Origin: Actinomadura sp. 7K507 | Lineage (GTDB): Bacteria; Actinomycetota; Actinomycetes; Streptosporangiales; Streptosporangiaceae | Direction: 5' to 3' | NCBI RefSeq assembly: GCF_004348425.1 | Contig: NZ_SMKK01000068.1 | Span: 1-40,542, forward strand | DNA: 40,542 nucleotides | Shown here: positions 15,374-23,718 of the stretch, in pieces | Numbering within the stretch: position 1 is the first letter of the stretch | How the letters are laid out: each line of letters begins with the position of its first letter | The notes under the pieces: generated by a model | What the model was told of the DNA's origin: nothing | What the model saw: only the letters and a program-made list of their open reading frames with translations | The model's database searches: none | Program-made: the position numbers and the translations under genes

Positions 15374-16068
15374 TCCTGCCCTGCGCCGCGGTTCTGTTCG
15401 ACGTGGACGGCACACTGGTCGACTCGACGCCCCTCGTCGAACGGGCGGCCCGCGAATGGGCCGCCGAATACGGCGTCGACGCGGACGAGTTCCTGTCCGA
15501 CGCCCACGGCCGCCGGACGGCCGACCGCGTGGCCGACTTCCTCCCACCCGGCCAGGTAGCCGAAGCCACCGAACGCCTGGACGCCCTGGAGGCCACCCGC
15601 AGCGACGGCATAACCGCCCTGCCCGGCGCCGTCGACCTCCTCACCAACATGAACGGCCTGCCCTGCGCCTTCGTGACCTCCATGGACAGGGCACAGCTGC
15701 GGACGCGCACCGAGGTGGCCGCCATCCCGGTCCCTCCCACGGTGGTGACCGCAGAAGACGTCCCGGAAGGAAAACCGGACCCGTCCGGCTACCTGCGGGC
15801 GGCCCGGCGCCTGGACGTGGACCCGGCCGCCTGCATCGTCATCGAGGACGCCCCCGCGGGCATAGCCGCCGGCCGCGCCTCCGGCGCCACCGTCCTGGCG
15901 GTCCGTACGAGCCATCCACCCGGTGCCCTGTCCGCGGCCCACCACGCCGTCGAAGACCTGACGCGCGTCACGGCCACTCCGACCGGCCTGCGCCTCACCA
16001 CCGCGAGGTCGGTCGCGATGGCCCGGGTGGCGCGGAGTGTCACCCGAAGAGGGGGCCCACGAGGTTGA
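15370..16068 (+). CDS. HAD-superfamily sugar-phosphatase-like hydrolase
   Basis: A 232-residue haloacid-dehalogenase phosphatase, subfamily IA-like. The nucleophile and acid Asp are D11 and D13 in LFDVDGTLVDS. The motif II region is CAFVTSMDRA, the Lys is in EGKPDPSGY, and motif IV is VIEDAPAGIAAG. A helical cap domain lies at about 20-90. It is translationally coupled to rpe by a GTGA overlap and lies just before the riboflavin operon. Substrate unknown: a sugar phosphate is likely, and the missing phosphatase step of riboflavin synthesis is a possible but unproven role. The last 29 bases overlap the convergent DoxX gene. Confidence 0.88.
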   Translation: MILPCAAVLFDVDGTLVDSTPLVERAAREWAAEYGVDADEFLSDAHGRRTADRVADFLPPGQVAEATERLDALEATRSDGITALPGAVDLLTNMNGLPCAFVTSMDRAQLRTRTEVAAIPVPPTVVTAEDVPEGKPDPSGYLRAARRLDVDPAACIVIEDAPAGIAAGRASGATVLAVRTSHPPGALSAAHHAVEDLTRVTATPTGLRLTTARSVAMARVARSVTRRGGPRG

Positions 16069-16450
16069 GGCCGGGGTGCGGGTCCGAGGCGTAGAGGGCG
16101 AAGAGGGCCAGGGCGCCTCCGGCTAGGGAGAGGTCCTTCAGGAACTGGAGCTGCTCCTGCTGGCGGGCCTCCGGGGACTCCTGCTTCCAGAAGTCGTGGA
16201 AGACGAACGCGGTGACCAGCAGGAACGGGACCAGGGCGAGGGCCGCGAGGTCGGGCCAGACGCCGAGGACGAGCAGGGCCGACGCCAGGATGATGTACAC
16301 GCCCGAGACCTGGACGGCGAGCTTCGGCTGCGGGAGCCTCTTGGCGCCCGCGTAGCCGGCCATGGCCTCGGTGGCGGTGAGGTGGCCGATACCGGCGCCG
16401 ATGAAGATCGCTGTGAAGACGATGCGGGCGATGAGAGCGACGACGTCCAT
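16040..16450 (-). CDS. DoxX-family membrane protein
   Basis: A 136-residue protein with four predicted membrane helices (IARIVFTAIFIGAGIGHL, VSGVYIILASALLVLG, LAALALVPFLLVTAFVF, LAGGALALFALYA). The GIGHL and E...G...PQPKL pattern is typical of the DoxX/SURF4-like family. Family members act in redox stress (in mycobacteria with SodA and SseA) or quinone-linked oxidation; the role here is not defined. ATG 16450 has an excellent AGGAGG six bases upstream. It is convergent with, and overlaps, the HAD gene. A tandem TTGAA operator-like element lies about 75 bases upstream. Confidence 0.88.
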   Translation of the reverse strand: MDVVALIARIVFTAIFIGAGIGHLTATEAMAGYAGAKRLPQPKLAVQVSGVYIILASALLVLGVWPDLAALALVPFLLVTAFVFHDFWKQESPEARQQEQLQFLKDLSLAGGALALFALYASDPHPGLNLVGPLFG

Positions 16451-16520
16451 GACTGCCTCCTGGGGGTGGGAATGTCGTCATGCGTCACTTGCGTCCCGTG
16501 ATCTACCCTCCCTCAAGATC

Positions 16521-16538
16521 GTTGAACGTTGAAACAAC
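16521..16538 (-). promoter_or_regulatory. Candidate operator upstream of the DoxX gene
   Basis: Tandem heptamers GTTGAAC-GTTGAAA (16521-16534) are followed by CAAC, so the outer GTTG and CAAC are also inverted. On the minus strand it reads GTTTCAACGTTCAAC, like binding sites of MarR-type regulators that often control DoxX genes. No regulator gene is adjacent. Confidence 0.35.
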
Positions 16539-16629
16539 TGGGAGATGTGTTCTGGAACGGGCCACTTCGTGGTGATGGTCACATCGGCCGGGAATGCATC
16601 GCGTGGCACACTGGTTGCCAAGCATGAAA

Positions 16630-16758
16630 CGCGTGCTCCGGGGTCGGTGAAATTCCGAACCGGCGGTGACAGTCCGCGACCCGGCCGAAGCCATCGGCCG
16701 GTTGACCCGGTGGAACTCCGGGACCGACGGTGAAAGTCCGGATGGGAGGCAGCGCGCG
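16630..16758 (+). promoter_or_regulatory. FMN riboswitch (RFN element)
   Basis: Conserved RFN core sequences occur in order: CTCCGGGGTCGGTGAAATTC, ACCGGCGGTGACAGTCCGCG, GGTGGAACTCCGGGACCGAC and GGTGAAAGTCCGGATGGGAG. Stem P1 is formed by 16630-16637 (CGCGTGCT) and 16751-16758 (AGCGCGCG), eight pairs with one G-U. It lies 80 bases upstream of ribE and should repress the rib operon when FMN is high. Confidence 0.95.
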
Positions 16759-16783
16759 GTACGCCCCTGACCCAGGGGCGTAC
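16759..16783 (+). terminator. Hairpin directly after the FMN riboswitch
   Basis: Arms GTACGCCCCTG (16759-16769) and CAGGGGCGTAC (16773-16783) are exact reverse complements with a three-base loop ACC. The hairpin begins one base after P1, as expected for an expression-platform terminator, but no T tract follows. Regulation could instead act on the ribE ribosome binding site (AGGAGG) at about 16827. Confidence 0.6.
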
Positions 16784-16838
16784 GCCGATGTATGGACGTC
16801 CCCGGAGCCCTGATCAGCCCTGATCTAGGAGGCCCGGG

Positions 16839-17432
16839 ATGTTCACCGGCATCGTCGAAGAACTCGGCGAGATCGTGGGGATCGAGCCCCAGGGAGACTC
16901 GGTCACGCTCACGATCCGCGGGGCGCTCGTCACCCAGGACGCCGTGCACGGCGCGTCGATCGCGGTCAACGGCGTCTGCCTCACCGTGGTGGACGTCAAG
17001 GACGAGGCCTTCACCGCCGACGTCATCAAGGAGACCCTGGACAAGTCCGGCCTCGGTGCGCTGGAGCCCGGCTCCAAGGTGAACCTGGAACGCCCCGTCC
17101 GGCTGTCCGACCGGCTCGGCGGGCACCTGGTCCAGGGCCACGTGGACGGCGTCGGCGAGATCATCTCCCGCGAGCCGGGGGAGCGGTGGGACGTCGTCAC
17201 GGTGTCCCTGCCCCCCGAACTGGGCCGCTACCTGGTGGACAAGGGCTCGATCACCGTGGACGGCATCAGCCTCACGGTCGTGGAGGCAGGCGCCGACCGG
17301 TTCAGCATCGCCCTCATCCCCACGACCCTCTCCCTCACCACGCTCGGCCACAAGAAGCCGGGCGATCCCGTGAACCTCGAAGTGGACGTCGTCGCCAAGT
17401 ACGTCGAACGCATGCTCGGTGACCGCTCATGA
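16839..17432 (+). CDS. ribE: Riboflavin synthase alpha chain
   Basis: Dismutates two molecules of 6,7-dimethyl-8-ribityllumazine to riboflavin and the pyrimidine precursor. Two lumazine-binding repeats are visible, each with a GxS/GxxLTV core: repeat one from MFTGIVEELG to NGVCLTVVDV, repeat two from GGHLVQGHVDGVGE to DGISLTVVEA. The tail KYVERML is typical. It has 197 residues, normal length. ATG 16839 has TAGGAGG upstream. Expression is probably controlled by the FMN riboswitch. Its stop overlaps the next small ORF by ATGA. Confidence 0.96.
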   Translation: MFTGIVEELGEIVGIEPQGDSVTLTIRGALVTQDAVHGASIAVNGVCLTVVDVKDEAFTADVIKETLDKSGLGALEPGSKVNLERPVRLSDRLGGHLVQGHVDGVGEIISREPGERWDVVTVSLPPELGRYLVDKGSITVDGISLTVVEAGADRFSIALIPTTLSLTTLGHKKPGDPVNLEVDVVAKYVERMLGDRS

Positions 17433-17533
17433 AGAGCTCCGGCGTGACGGTGACGGCGACGGTCGGGTTCAGCAGGCGGACCTGGGAGGCCCAGGCCGCG
17501 TACACCCCCAGGCGGAAGGCGGTGACCGCGTAA
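17429..17533 (+). CDS. 34-residue ORF coupled between ribE and ribBA
   Basis: ATG 17429 overlaps the ribE stop (ATGA) and its TAA overlaps the ribBA start (TAATG), so the ORF exactly bridges the two genes. It reads MKSSGVTVTATVGFSRRTW followed by a basic tail ending RRKAVTA. No family is recognised. In Streptomyces a PnuC-like transporter gene lies between ribE and ribBA, so this may be a decayed remnant of such a gene. It may equally be a translational bridge or a real small protein. The double overlap is the main support. Confidence 0.5.
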   Translation: MKSSGVTVTATVGFSRRTWEAQAAYTPRRKAVTA

Positions 17534-18771
17534 TGAGCGGCAACGACAGGGTCAGCGAGACGGGGATCTTCGACTCCATCGAATCGGCGGTCGCCGACAT
17601 CGCGGCGGGACGCGCCGTCCTGGTCGTCGACGACGAGGACCGCGAGAACGAGGGCGACATCATCTTCGCGGCGGCGAAGGCGACGCCCGAGCTGCTGACG
17701 TTCACGATCCGCTACACCAGCGGCGTCATCTGCGTCCCGATGGAGGGCACCGACCTCGACCGGCTGCAGATCCCCCTGATGACCGCGCAGAACACCGAGC
17801 GCATGCGCACCGCGTACACGGTCAGCGTGGACGCGCGGCTCGGCGTCAGCACCGGCATCTCCGCCGCCGACCGGGCCAGGACGATCCGGACGCTGTGCGA
17901 CTCGGCGTCGGAGCCGCGCGACCTCGTCCGTCCCGGCCACATCTTCCCGCTGCGCTACCGCGAGGGCGGTGTGCTGCGCAGGCGGGGCCACACCGAGGCC
18001 GCCGTCGACCTCGCCAGGATGGCCGGTCTCAGCCCGGCGGGCGTCCTCGCCGAAGTGGTGAACGAGGACGGCACCATGGCGCGGCTCCCCGAACTCCAGG
18101 TCTTCGCCAAGGAGCATGGGCTCAAGCTCGTCTCCATCGAACAACTCGCCGAATACCGCAGGCGCACCGAGGCGATGGTCACCCGCGTCGTCGAGACCCG
18201 CCTTCCCAACCGGTACGGGACGTGGCGCGCGGTGGGGTTCTCCAGCGCGATCGACGGCGGCGAGCACGTCGCGATGGTGCTCGGCGACGTCGGCGACGGC
18301 GAGGACGTTCTCGTCCGGGCCCATTCGGAGTGCCTCACCGGCGACGTCCTGCACTCCGAGCGCTGCGACTGCGGAACCCAGCTGGACTCCGCCATGGAGC
18401 GCATCGCGGAAGAGGGGCGCGGCATCGTCCTCTACCTGCGCGGGCACGAGGGACGCGGCATCGGTCTCCTGGCCAAGCTGCAGGCGTACGCGCTCCAGGA
18501 CAACGGGTCCGACACCGTCGACGCCAACCTGGAGCTCGGGCTCCCCGCCGACGCGCGCGAGTACTCCAACGCCGCGCATATGCTGCGTGACCTCGGCGTA
18601 CGCTCGGTGAGGGTGCTCACCAACAACCCGGACAAGCTCAAGGGCCTGGACGGCTTCGGCGTGGACGTGCGGGGGCGCGAGTCGATGCCGGTCATCGTCA
18701 CCGAGCACAACCGGCGCTACCTGACGGTCAAGCGCGACCGTCTCGGACACCAGATCGAGGGACTCTCATGA
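17533..18771 (+). CDS. ribBA: Bifunctional 3,4-dihydroxy-2-butanone-4-phosphate synthase/GTP cyclohydrolase II
   Basis: Two entry enzymes of riboflavin synthesis in one 412-residue chain. The RibB domain (about 10-210) has VVDDEDRENEGDI, YTSGVICVPM, GHIFPLRYREGGVLRRRGHT and VVNEDGTMARLPEL. The RibA domain (about 215-410) has the zinc ligands C267, C278 and C280 in ECLTGDVLHSERCDC, the LRGHEGRGIGL loop and LTNNPDKL. The start is ATG 17533, overlapping the preceding small ORF stop. The gene is coupled to ribH by ATGA at 18768. Confidence 0.96.
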   Translation: MSGNDRVSETGIFDSIESAVADIAAGRAVLVVDDEDRENEGDIIFAAAKATPELLTFTIRYTSGVICVPMEGTDLDRLQIPLMTAQNTERMRTAYTVSVDARLGVSTGISAADRARTIRTLCDSASEPRDLVRPGHIFPLRYREGGVLRRRGHTEAAVDLARMAGLSPAGVLAEVVNEDGTMARLPELQVFAKEHGLKLVSIEQLAEYRRRTEAMVTRVVETRLPNRYGTWRAVGFSSAIDGGEHVAMVLGDVGDGEDVLVRAHSECLTGDVLHSERCDCGTQLDSAMERIAEEGRGIVLYLRGHEGRGIGLLAKLQAYALQDNGSDTVDANLELGLPADAREYSNAAHMLRDLGVRSVRVLTNNPDKLKGLDGFGVDVRGRESMPVIVTEHNRRYLTVKRDRLGHQIEGLS

Positions 18772-19280
18772 GCGGCGCAGGACGCCCCGAGGACGTCACC
18801 GTCGACGCTGCCGGCGTCACGCTCGGCATCGTCTGCACCCGCTGGCACGGGCGCATCACCGACCGGCTCCTGGAGCGCGCGCTCGCGGCGGCCAAGGCGT
18901 GCGGCATCGACCAGCCCGTCGTCGCCCGCGTCGCCGGCGCGCTGGAACTGCCCGTGATCGCCCAGCAGCTCGCCCGCGACTTCGACGCCGTCGTCTGCCT
19001 CGGCGCGGTCATCCGCGGCGCGACCGCCCACTTCGACTACGTCTGCGACTCGGTCACCGCGGGTGTGACCCGCGTCGCGCTCGACGAGGCGACTCCGGTG
19101 GGCAACGGGGTCCTCACATGTGACACCATTGAGCAGGCACTGGAACGCAGCGGGCTGCCCGACAGCTCCGAGGACAAGGGATGGGAGGCGACTGTGGCCG
19201 CACTCGACACGGCACTGACCCTGCGAGGTCTGCGGCATCACGGTCACGCCGGGCACGGCCTGGAGCATTCGGGCTCCTGA
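18768..19280 (+). CDS. ribH: 6,7-dimethyl-8-ribityllumazine synthase
   Basis: Condenses 5-amino-6-ribitylaminouracil with dihydroxybutanone phosphate; forms hollow icosahedral or pentameric shells in known members. It has 170 residues. Conserved elements: the substrate-binding RWHGRIT, VAGALELPV, CLGAVIRGATAHFDYVC with the catalytic His, and VGNGVLTCDTIEQAL. The His/Gly-rich C-terminal tail (HHGHAGHGLEH) is longer than usual and may be disordered. The start overlaps the ribBA stop (ATGA). The gene is followed after 44 bases by hisG, without the hisE that normally sits between them in actinobacteria. Confidence 0.95.
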   Translation: MSGAGRPEDVTVDAAGVTLGIVCTRWHGRITDRLLERALAAAKACGIDQPVVARVAGALELPVIAQQLARDFDAVVCLGAVIRGATAHFDYVCDSVTAGVTRVALDEATPVGNGVLTCDTIEQALERSGLPDSSEDKGWEATVAALDTALTLRGLRHHGHAGHGLEHSGS

Positions 19281-19324
19281 ACCACCCCGGTACCTTCACT
19301 CTCATCTCTTCGAAAGGCATCTCC

Positions 19325-20200
19325 GTGCTGTCACTCGTCCTGCCCAAGGGGTCGCTGGAGAAGGCGACCATGCAGCTGTTCGACGCCGCTGACCTGACGG
19401 TCCTGCGCTCGTCGGAACGCGACTACCGCGCCTCCATCGACGATCCCCGCATCGACCGGGTCCGCGTCCTGCGCCCGCAGGAGATCCCGGCCTACATCGA
19501 GCAGGGCCTGTTCGACCTCGGCATCACCGGCCGCGACTGGATCACCGAGACCGACGCCGGCGTCGAGAGCCTCGGCGAACTGCAGTACTCCAAGGCGACG
19601 TCCAACCCCGTCCGCGTGATCATGGCGGTGCCGGACGGCGCGCCCTGGCAGAAGGTGTCCGACCTGCCGGAGGGCGTCCGGATCTCCACCGAGTTCCCGG
19701 CGATGACCAAGCGGTTCCTCGACAAGCACGGCGTCAAGGCCACGGTCGTCCCGTCCTACGGTGCGACGGAGGCGAAGGTCCCCGACATCGTGGACGCGAT
19801 CGTCGACCTCACCGAGACCGGCTCGTCCCTGCGCAAGAACGGCCTGCGCATCCTCGACACGCTGCTGACCAGCTACACCGAACTGGTCGCCAACCGCGAG
19901 GCCTACGAGGACGCGGAGAAGCGTGCGGCGATGGAGGACATCTCCCTGCTCCTCCAGGGCGCGATCCGCGCGCGCGGCAACGTCCTGCTGAAGCTGAACG
20001 TGGCCCAGGCCGACCTGCAGAACGTCCTCGACATCATGCCGTCGATGTCCTCGCCCACGGTCACCTCCCTGGCGGGCGGCGAGTCGAACGCCGTGGAGTC
20101 CGTGGTCGCCAAGCGCGGCGTCAACACGCTCATCCCGGCGCTGAAGGCCGCCGGCGCCCACGACATCCTCGAGATCCCCATCGCGAAGATCGTTGACTGA
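19325..20200 (+). CDS. hisG: ATP phosphoribosyltransferase, long form
   Basis: First committed step of histidine synthesis: ATP plus PRPP to phosphoribosyl-ATP, feedback-inhibited by histidine. The 291-residue long form carries its own C-terminal regulatory domain and needs no HisZ. Motifs: LVLPKGSLEKATMQLF, LRPQEIPAYIEQGLFDLGI, GRDWITET, the PRPP loop near DIVDLTETGSSLRKNGL, and the C-terminal GGESNAVESVVAKRGVN. GTG 19325 with GAAAGG upstream is chosen; the in-frame upstream extension overlaps ribH and has no homology-like content. Confidence 0.95.
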   Translation: MLSLVLPKGSLEKATMQLFDAADLTVLRSSERDYRASIDDPRIDRVRVLRPQEIPAYIEQGLFDLGITGRDWITETDAGVESLGELQYSKATSNPVRVIMAVPDGAPWQKVSDLPEGVRISTEFPAMTKRFLDKHGVKATVVPSYGATEAKVPDIVDAIVDLTETGSSLRKNGLRILDTLLTSYTELVANREAYEDAEKRAAMEDISLLLQGAIRARGNVLLKLNVAQADLQNVLDIMPSMSSPTVTSLAGGESNAVESVVAKRGVNTLIPALKAAGAHDILEIPIAKIVD

Positions 20201-20639
20201 GGTTCCGGCACTGCCGGCCGTGTGGCGCCCCCGCACCACCCGGCTCGTCGCCTACATCACGGCGGGCGTGATCGTGCTCGGCCTGATCGTGCTCGCCGTG
20301 GTGGTGGCGCCCCAGTTCAAGCTGTTCGACCGGATCCTCATGGTCGCGTTCGGCGGCGTCATCGCATGGATCCTGCACATGCTCGCCCGCTGCCGCGTCG
20401 TCGCCGACGAGGCGGGCCTCACCCTCGTCAACGCCTTCCGCACCCGGCGCCTCGAATGGCCCGAGGTCGTGGACGTCTCCATGTCGGTCGGCGAACCCTG
20501 GCCCACCCTCGACCTGGCCGACGGCACCTCGGTCGGCGCGATGGGCATCAACGGCACCGAGAAGGACCTGGCCGCCCGCCAACTGGCCGAGCTGAAGGCC
20601 CTCCTCCACACCCGAGGCGAAGCCCCCGACCCCACCTGA
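20193..20639 (+). CDS. PH-domain-like small membrane protein
   Basis: A 148-residue protein. Two hydrophobic helices at about 18-42 and 50-65 (VAYITAGVIVLGLIVLAVVVA; ILMVAFGGVIAWILHML) are followed by a bacterial PH-like domain (CRVVADEAGLTLVNAFRTRRLEWPEVVDVSM) with the characteristic linkage of beta strands and a W before the helix. This family is commonly encoded next to hisG in actinobacteria; function unknown. TTG 20193 overlaps the end of hisG; a GTG at 20220 would remove the first nine residues. Confidence 0.8.
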   Translation: MTEVPALPAVWRPRTTRLVAYITAGVIVLGLIVLAVVVAPQFKLFDRILMVAFGGVIAWILHMLARCRVVADEAGLTLVNAFRTRRLEWPEVVDVSMSVGEPWPTLDLADGTSVGAMGINGTEKDLAARQLAELKALLHTRGEAPDPT

Positions 20640-20671
20640 TCAGTTTCGAGGAGGCTCGGCTTCGGGGACGG

Positions 20672-21310
20672 CTAGAGCGACGTGAACAGGGTGAACGTTC
20701 CCGCCCCGATCAGGGCGGCGGCCCAAAGGTGGTCGAGGTTGAACCAGGTGCGGCGCAGGGCGGCCAGGCCGACGGTCTCGTAGACGAGGACCGCGATGAC
20801 GCCCGCGACGGCGAACATCGACAGCGTGTGGACGGCGGTCACGAACACTCCCGTGGACAGGGCGCTGCCCGAGGCCGACGCCAGCCCGTGGTCATGGCCC
20901 GCCACGGCCGTCCCGGACGAGGTCAGGATCGGCAGCAGCATGAGCCCCGCGCCGTGTATGGACGACATCAGGAACGACCAGCCGGCGAGCTGCCACAGCG
21001 AGATCCGCATGCCCGCCCAGCGGAAGTGGCGCTGGGACAGCAGCCGCCACAGCCCGAAGCCGACGAGCACGACGCCGCCGCCGATCGCGACCGCCCGCGT
21101 CGCGACGACGGACTGCGTGAGCGCGACGACGATCGCGACGACGCCGATGGAGGCGGCGTGCCCCGCGGCGATCGCCGGGAGCGACTGCAGGACCGGGGAC
21201 CTGCTGCGCTCCTGGAGGCCGCGGGCCACGGCGAACAGCCAGCCCATCGCGGGATTGACGCCGTGGAACGCGCCGAGCACCACGAGCGCGGCGAGCGACC
21301 CCTCTTTCAC
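20672..21310 (-). CDS. Polytopic membrane protein, HupE/NicO-like or 'hydantoin utilization A'-annotated family
   Basis: A 212-residue protein with about six membrane helices. Starts near VKEGSLAALVVLGAFHGVNP, which has the GAFHGVNPAMGWLFAVA motif of a family often annotated as hydantoin utilization protein A. Further His-containing membrane motifs are GHAASIGVVAIV and SIHGAGLMLLPIL. The His pattern suggests metal binding or transport but this is inference. GTG 21310 overlaps the stop of the preceding small ORF (GTGA). Translation initiation appears coupled, with no independent ribosome binding site. Confidence 0.8.
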   Translation of the reverse strand: MKEGSLAALVVLGAFHGVNPAMGWLFAVARGLQERSRSPVLQSLPAIAAGHAASIGVVAIVVALTQSVVATRAVAIGGGVVLVGFGLWRLLSQRHFRWAGMRISLWQLAGWSFLMSSIHGAGLMLLPILTSSGTAVAGHDHGLASASGSALSTGVFVTAVHTLSMFAVAGVIAVLVYETVGLAALRRTWFNLDHLWAAALIGAGTFTLFTSL

Positions 21311-21432
21311 GGGTGGCGGCGAGAGCCAGAGGAGGCGTTTCCGCCCGGCCTCAGCCTGGGGACGACCAGGTGGCTGCGGTCCGGCATGCGGGTGCGGGCG
21401 TAGAAGGCCGGGTCTGGCTTCCACAGGGCCAT
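21307..21432 (-). pseudogene. 41-codon ORF, probable remnant of a selenium-binding protein (SBP56) gene
   Basis: ATG at 21432 has an excellent GGAGGG ribosome binding site. The first residues MALWKPDPAFYARTRMP match the N-terminus that I recall for bacterial SBP56/methanethiol oxidase (LWKPDP-FYPSPR), a protein of about 450 residues. Similarity then stops and the ORF ends after DRSHLVV and a tail RLRPGGNASSG, in which PGG-x-x-SS loosely recalls the PGGDCSSD C-terminus of SBP56. A large internal deletion that kept both ends is a reasonable reading. It overlaps the membrane protein start by GTGA. Confidence 0.5.
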
Positions 21433-21630
21433 GGTGGTCCCTCCGTGCGATGGGCGACCGATGCCGAGCCATGGCCAGCGTCCATCCTGAGCGGCGGCAT
21501 GTCCACGGCCCGTGACCGAACGGCACGGCTTGCTCACCGTCGGGTGACGCGGAACAGGGAAACGGCGGGCTCGGCGCCGAGCCGCGAAAACGCAAGAGGG
21601 CCGGGCATGTGAGTTGCGCCGCGGGCTGAG

Positions 21631-21636
21631 TAGCCT
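21631..21636 (+). promoter_or_regulatory. Possible -10 element for the CoxD-like operon
   Basis: TAGCCT fits TANNNT. Transcription would start near 21643, giving a leader of about 18 nt containing GGGGAGA in front of ATG 21661. It lies in the 228-base gap between the divergent minus-strand pair and this operon. No good -35 is seen. Confidence 0.35.
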
Positions 21637-21660
21637 GAGAGCCGTGGGGAGACGGCGTCG

Positions 21661-22560
<900 letters not shown>

Positions 22561-22566
22561 GCCGGT

Positions 22567-23718
22567 GTGGAGCGGGACGTCACCGAGACGATGGTCGGCT
22601 TCGCCAGGACGGTGCGCGCGGCGGGCGGCAACGCCGACCCGGAGCGGGTGCAGGCGATGCTGGCGGCACTCGACCACCTCGACGTCCTCGACCCGTCCGA
22701 CGTGTACTGGGCGGGACGCCTGACGCTCTGCGCCGACCCCGGCGACCTGTCCCGCTACGACCGCTGCTTCGCCGCCTACTTCTCCGGCGCGACCGCCCGC
22801 CCGGGGCGCCGCCCGCCGCCGCCCGTGGTCGTGCGGCGGATGACGCTGCCCGACCCGGGCGCGGAGGCCGGCGAGGAGCGGGCCGGGGAGCTGAAGGCCG
22901 CCACCGCCAGCGCCGTCGAGGTGCTGCGCGACCGCGACGTGGCGCGGCTCAGCGCCGCCGAGCGCGCCGAGGTCGCCCGGCTGATCGCGGTGCTGGACGC
23001 GGGAGCCGAGCGGCGCAGGTCCCGGCGGTTCGCACCGGCCCCGGCGGGGCGGCTCGACCCGGCCAGGACCGTCCGGGAGACCCTCCGGCGCGGCGGCGAG
23101 ACGTCCCTGCTGCGGCACCGCGCGCACCGCACCCGGCCGCGCCGCGTCGTGCTGATCGTGGACGTCAGCGGCTCCATGAGCCCGTACGCCGACGCGCTGC
23201 TGCGGTTCGCGCACGCCGCCGCCCGCTCCGGCGGACGGGACGTCGAGGTGTTCAGCGCCGGGACCCGGCTGACCCGCCTCACCCGCGAACTGCGGCACCG
23301 CGACGCGGACTCCGCGATGGCGGCGGCGTCGGCGGCCATCCCGGACTGGAGCGGCGGCACCCGCCTCGGCGAGGAGCTGAAGGAGTTCCTCGACCGGTTC
23401 GGGCAGCGCGGCCTCGCCCGCGGCTCGATCGTGGTGATCGCGTCGGACGGCTGGGAGCGCGGCGACGCGGAGCTGCTCGGCGAGCAGATGGCCCGGCTGC
23501 ACCGGCTCGCGCACCGGGTGGTGTGGGCGAACCCGCACAAGGCGCGGCCCGGCTACGAGCCGCTGACCGCCGGGATGGCCGCGGCGCTCCCGCACGTCGA
23601 CGACTTCACCTCGGGGCACAGCCTCGCGGCGCTGGAGGAGCTGGCCCGCCTCGTGGCGGGCGGCGGGCGGCGCCCGCGCGGATCCGGTCACACCGGGAAG
23701 GGGAGCGCACATGCGTGA
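22567..23718 (+). CDS. VWA-domain protein, CoxE-like
   Basis: A 383-residue protein with a C-terminal von Willebrand A domain. The MIDAS motif DVSGS is at 199-203, with GGTRLGEEL and VVIASDGWERGDAELL supplying later metal-site residues. The N-terminal 180 residues are helical and charged, as in CoxE. It works as partner of the preceding MoxR ATPase in cofactor maturation. The start is GTG 22567, six bases after the CoxD-like stop, and the end overlaps the xdhC start by eight bases, so the genes form one operon. Confidence 0.9.
   Translation: MERDVTETMVGFARTVRAAGGNADPERVQAMLAALDHLDVLDPSDVYWAGRLTLCADPGDLSRYDRCFAAYFSGATARPGRRPPPPVVVRRMTLPDPGAEAGEERAGELKAATASAVEVLRDRDVARLSAAERAEVARLIAVLDAGAERRRSRRFAPAPAGRLDPARTVRETLRRGGETSLLRHRAHRTRPRRVVLIVDVSGSMSPYADALLRFAHAAARSGGRDVEVFSAGTRLTRLTRELRHRDADSAMAAASAAIPDWSGGTRLGEELKEFLDRFGQRGLARGSIVVIASDGWERGDAELLGEQMARLHRLAHRVVWANPHKARPGYEPLTAGMAAALPHVDDFTSGHSLAALEELARLVAGGGRRPRGSGHTGKGSAHA

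Noticed and set aside
19181..20200. Longer HisG start at 19181
   Set aside because: It would overlap ribH by 100 bases, and the extra 48 residues look like frame shadow; GTG 19325 begins exactly at the conserved LSLVLPKGSLE.
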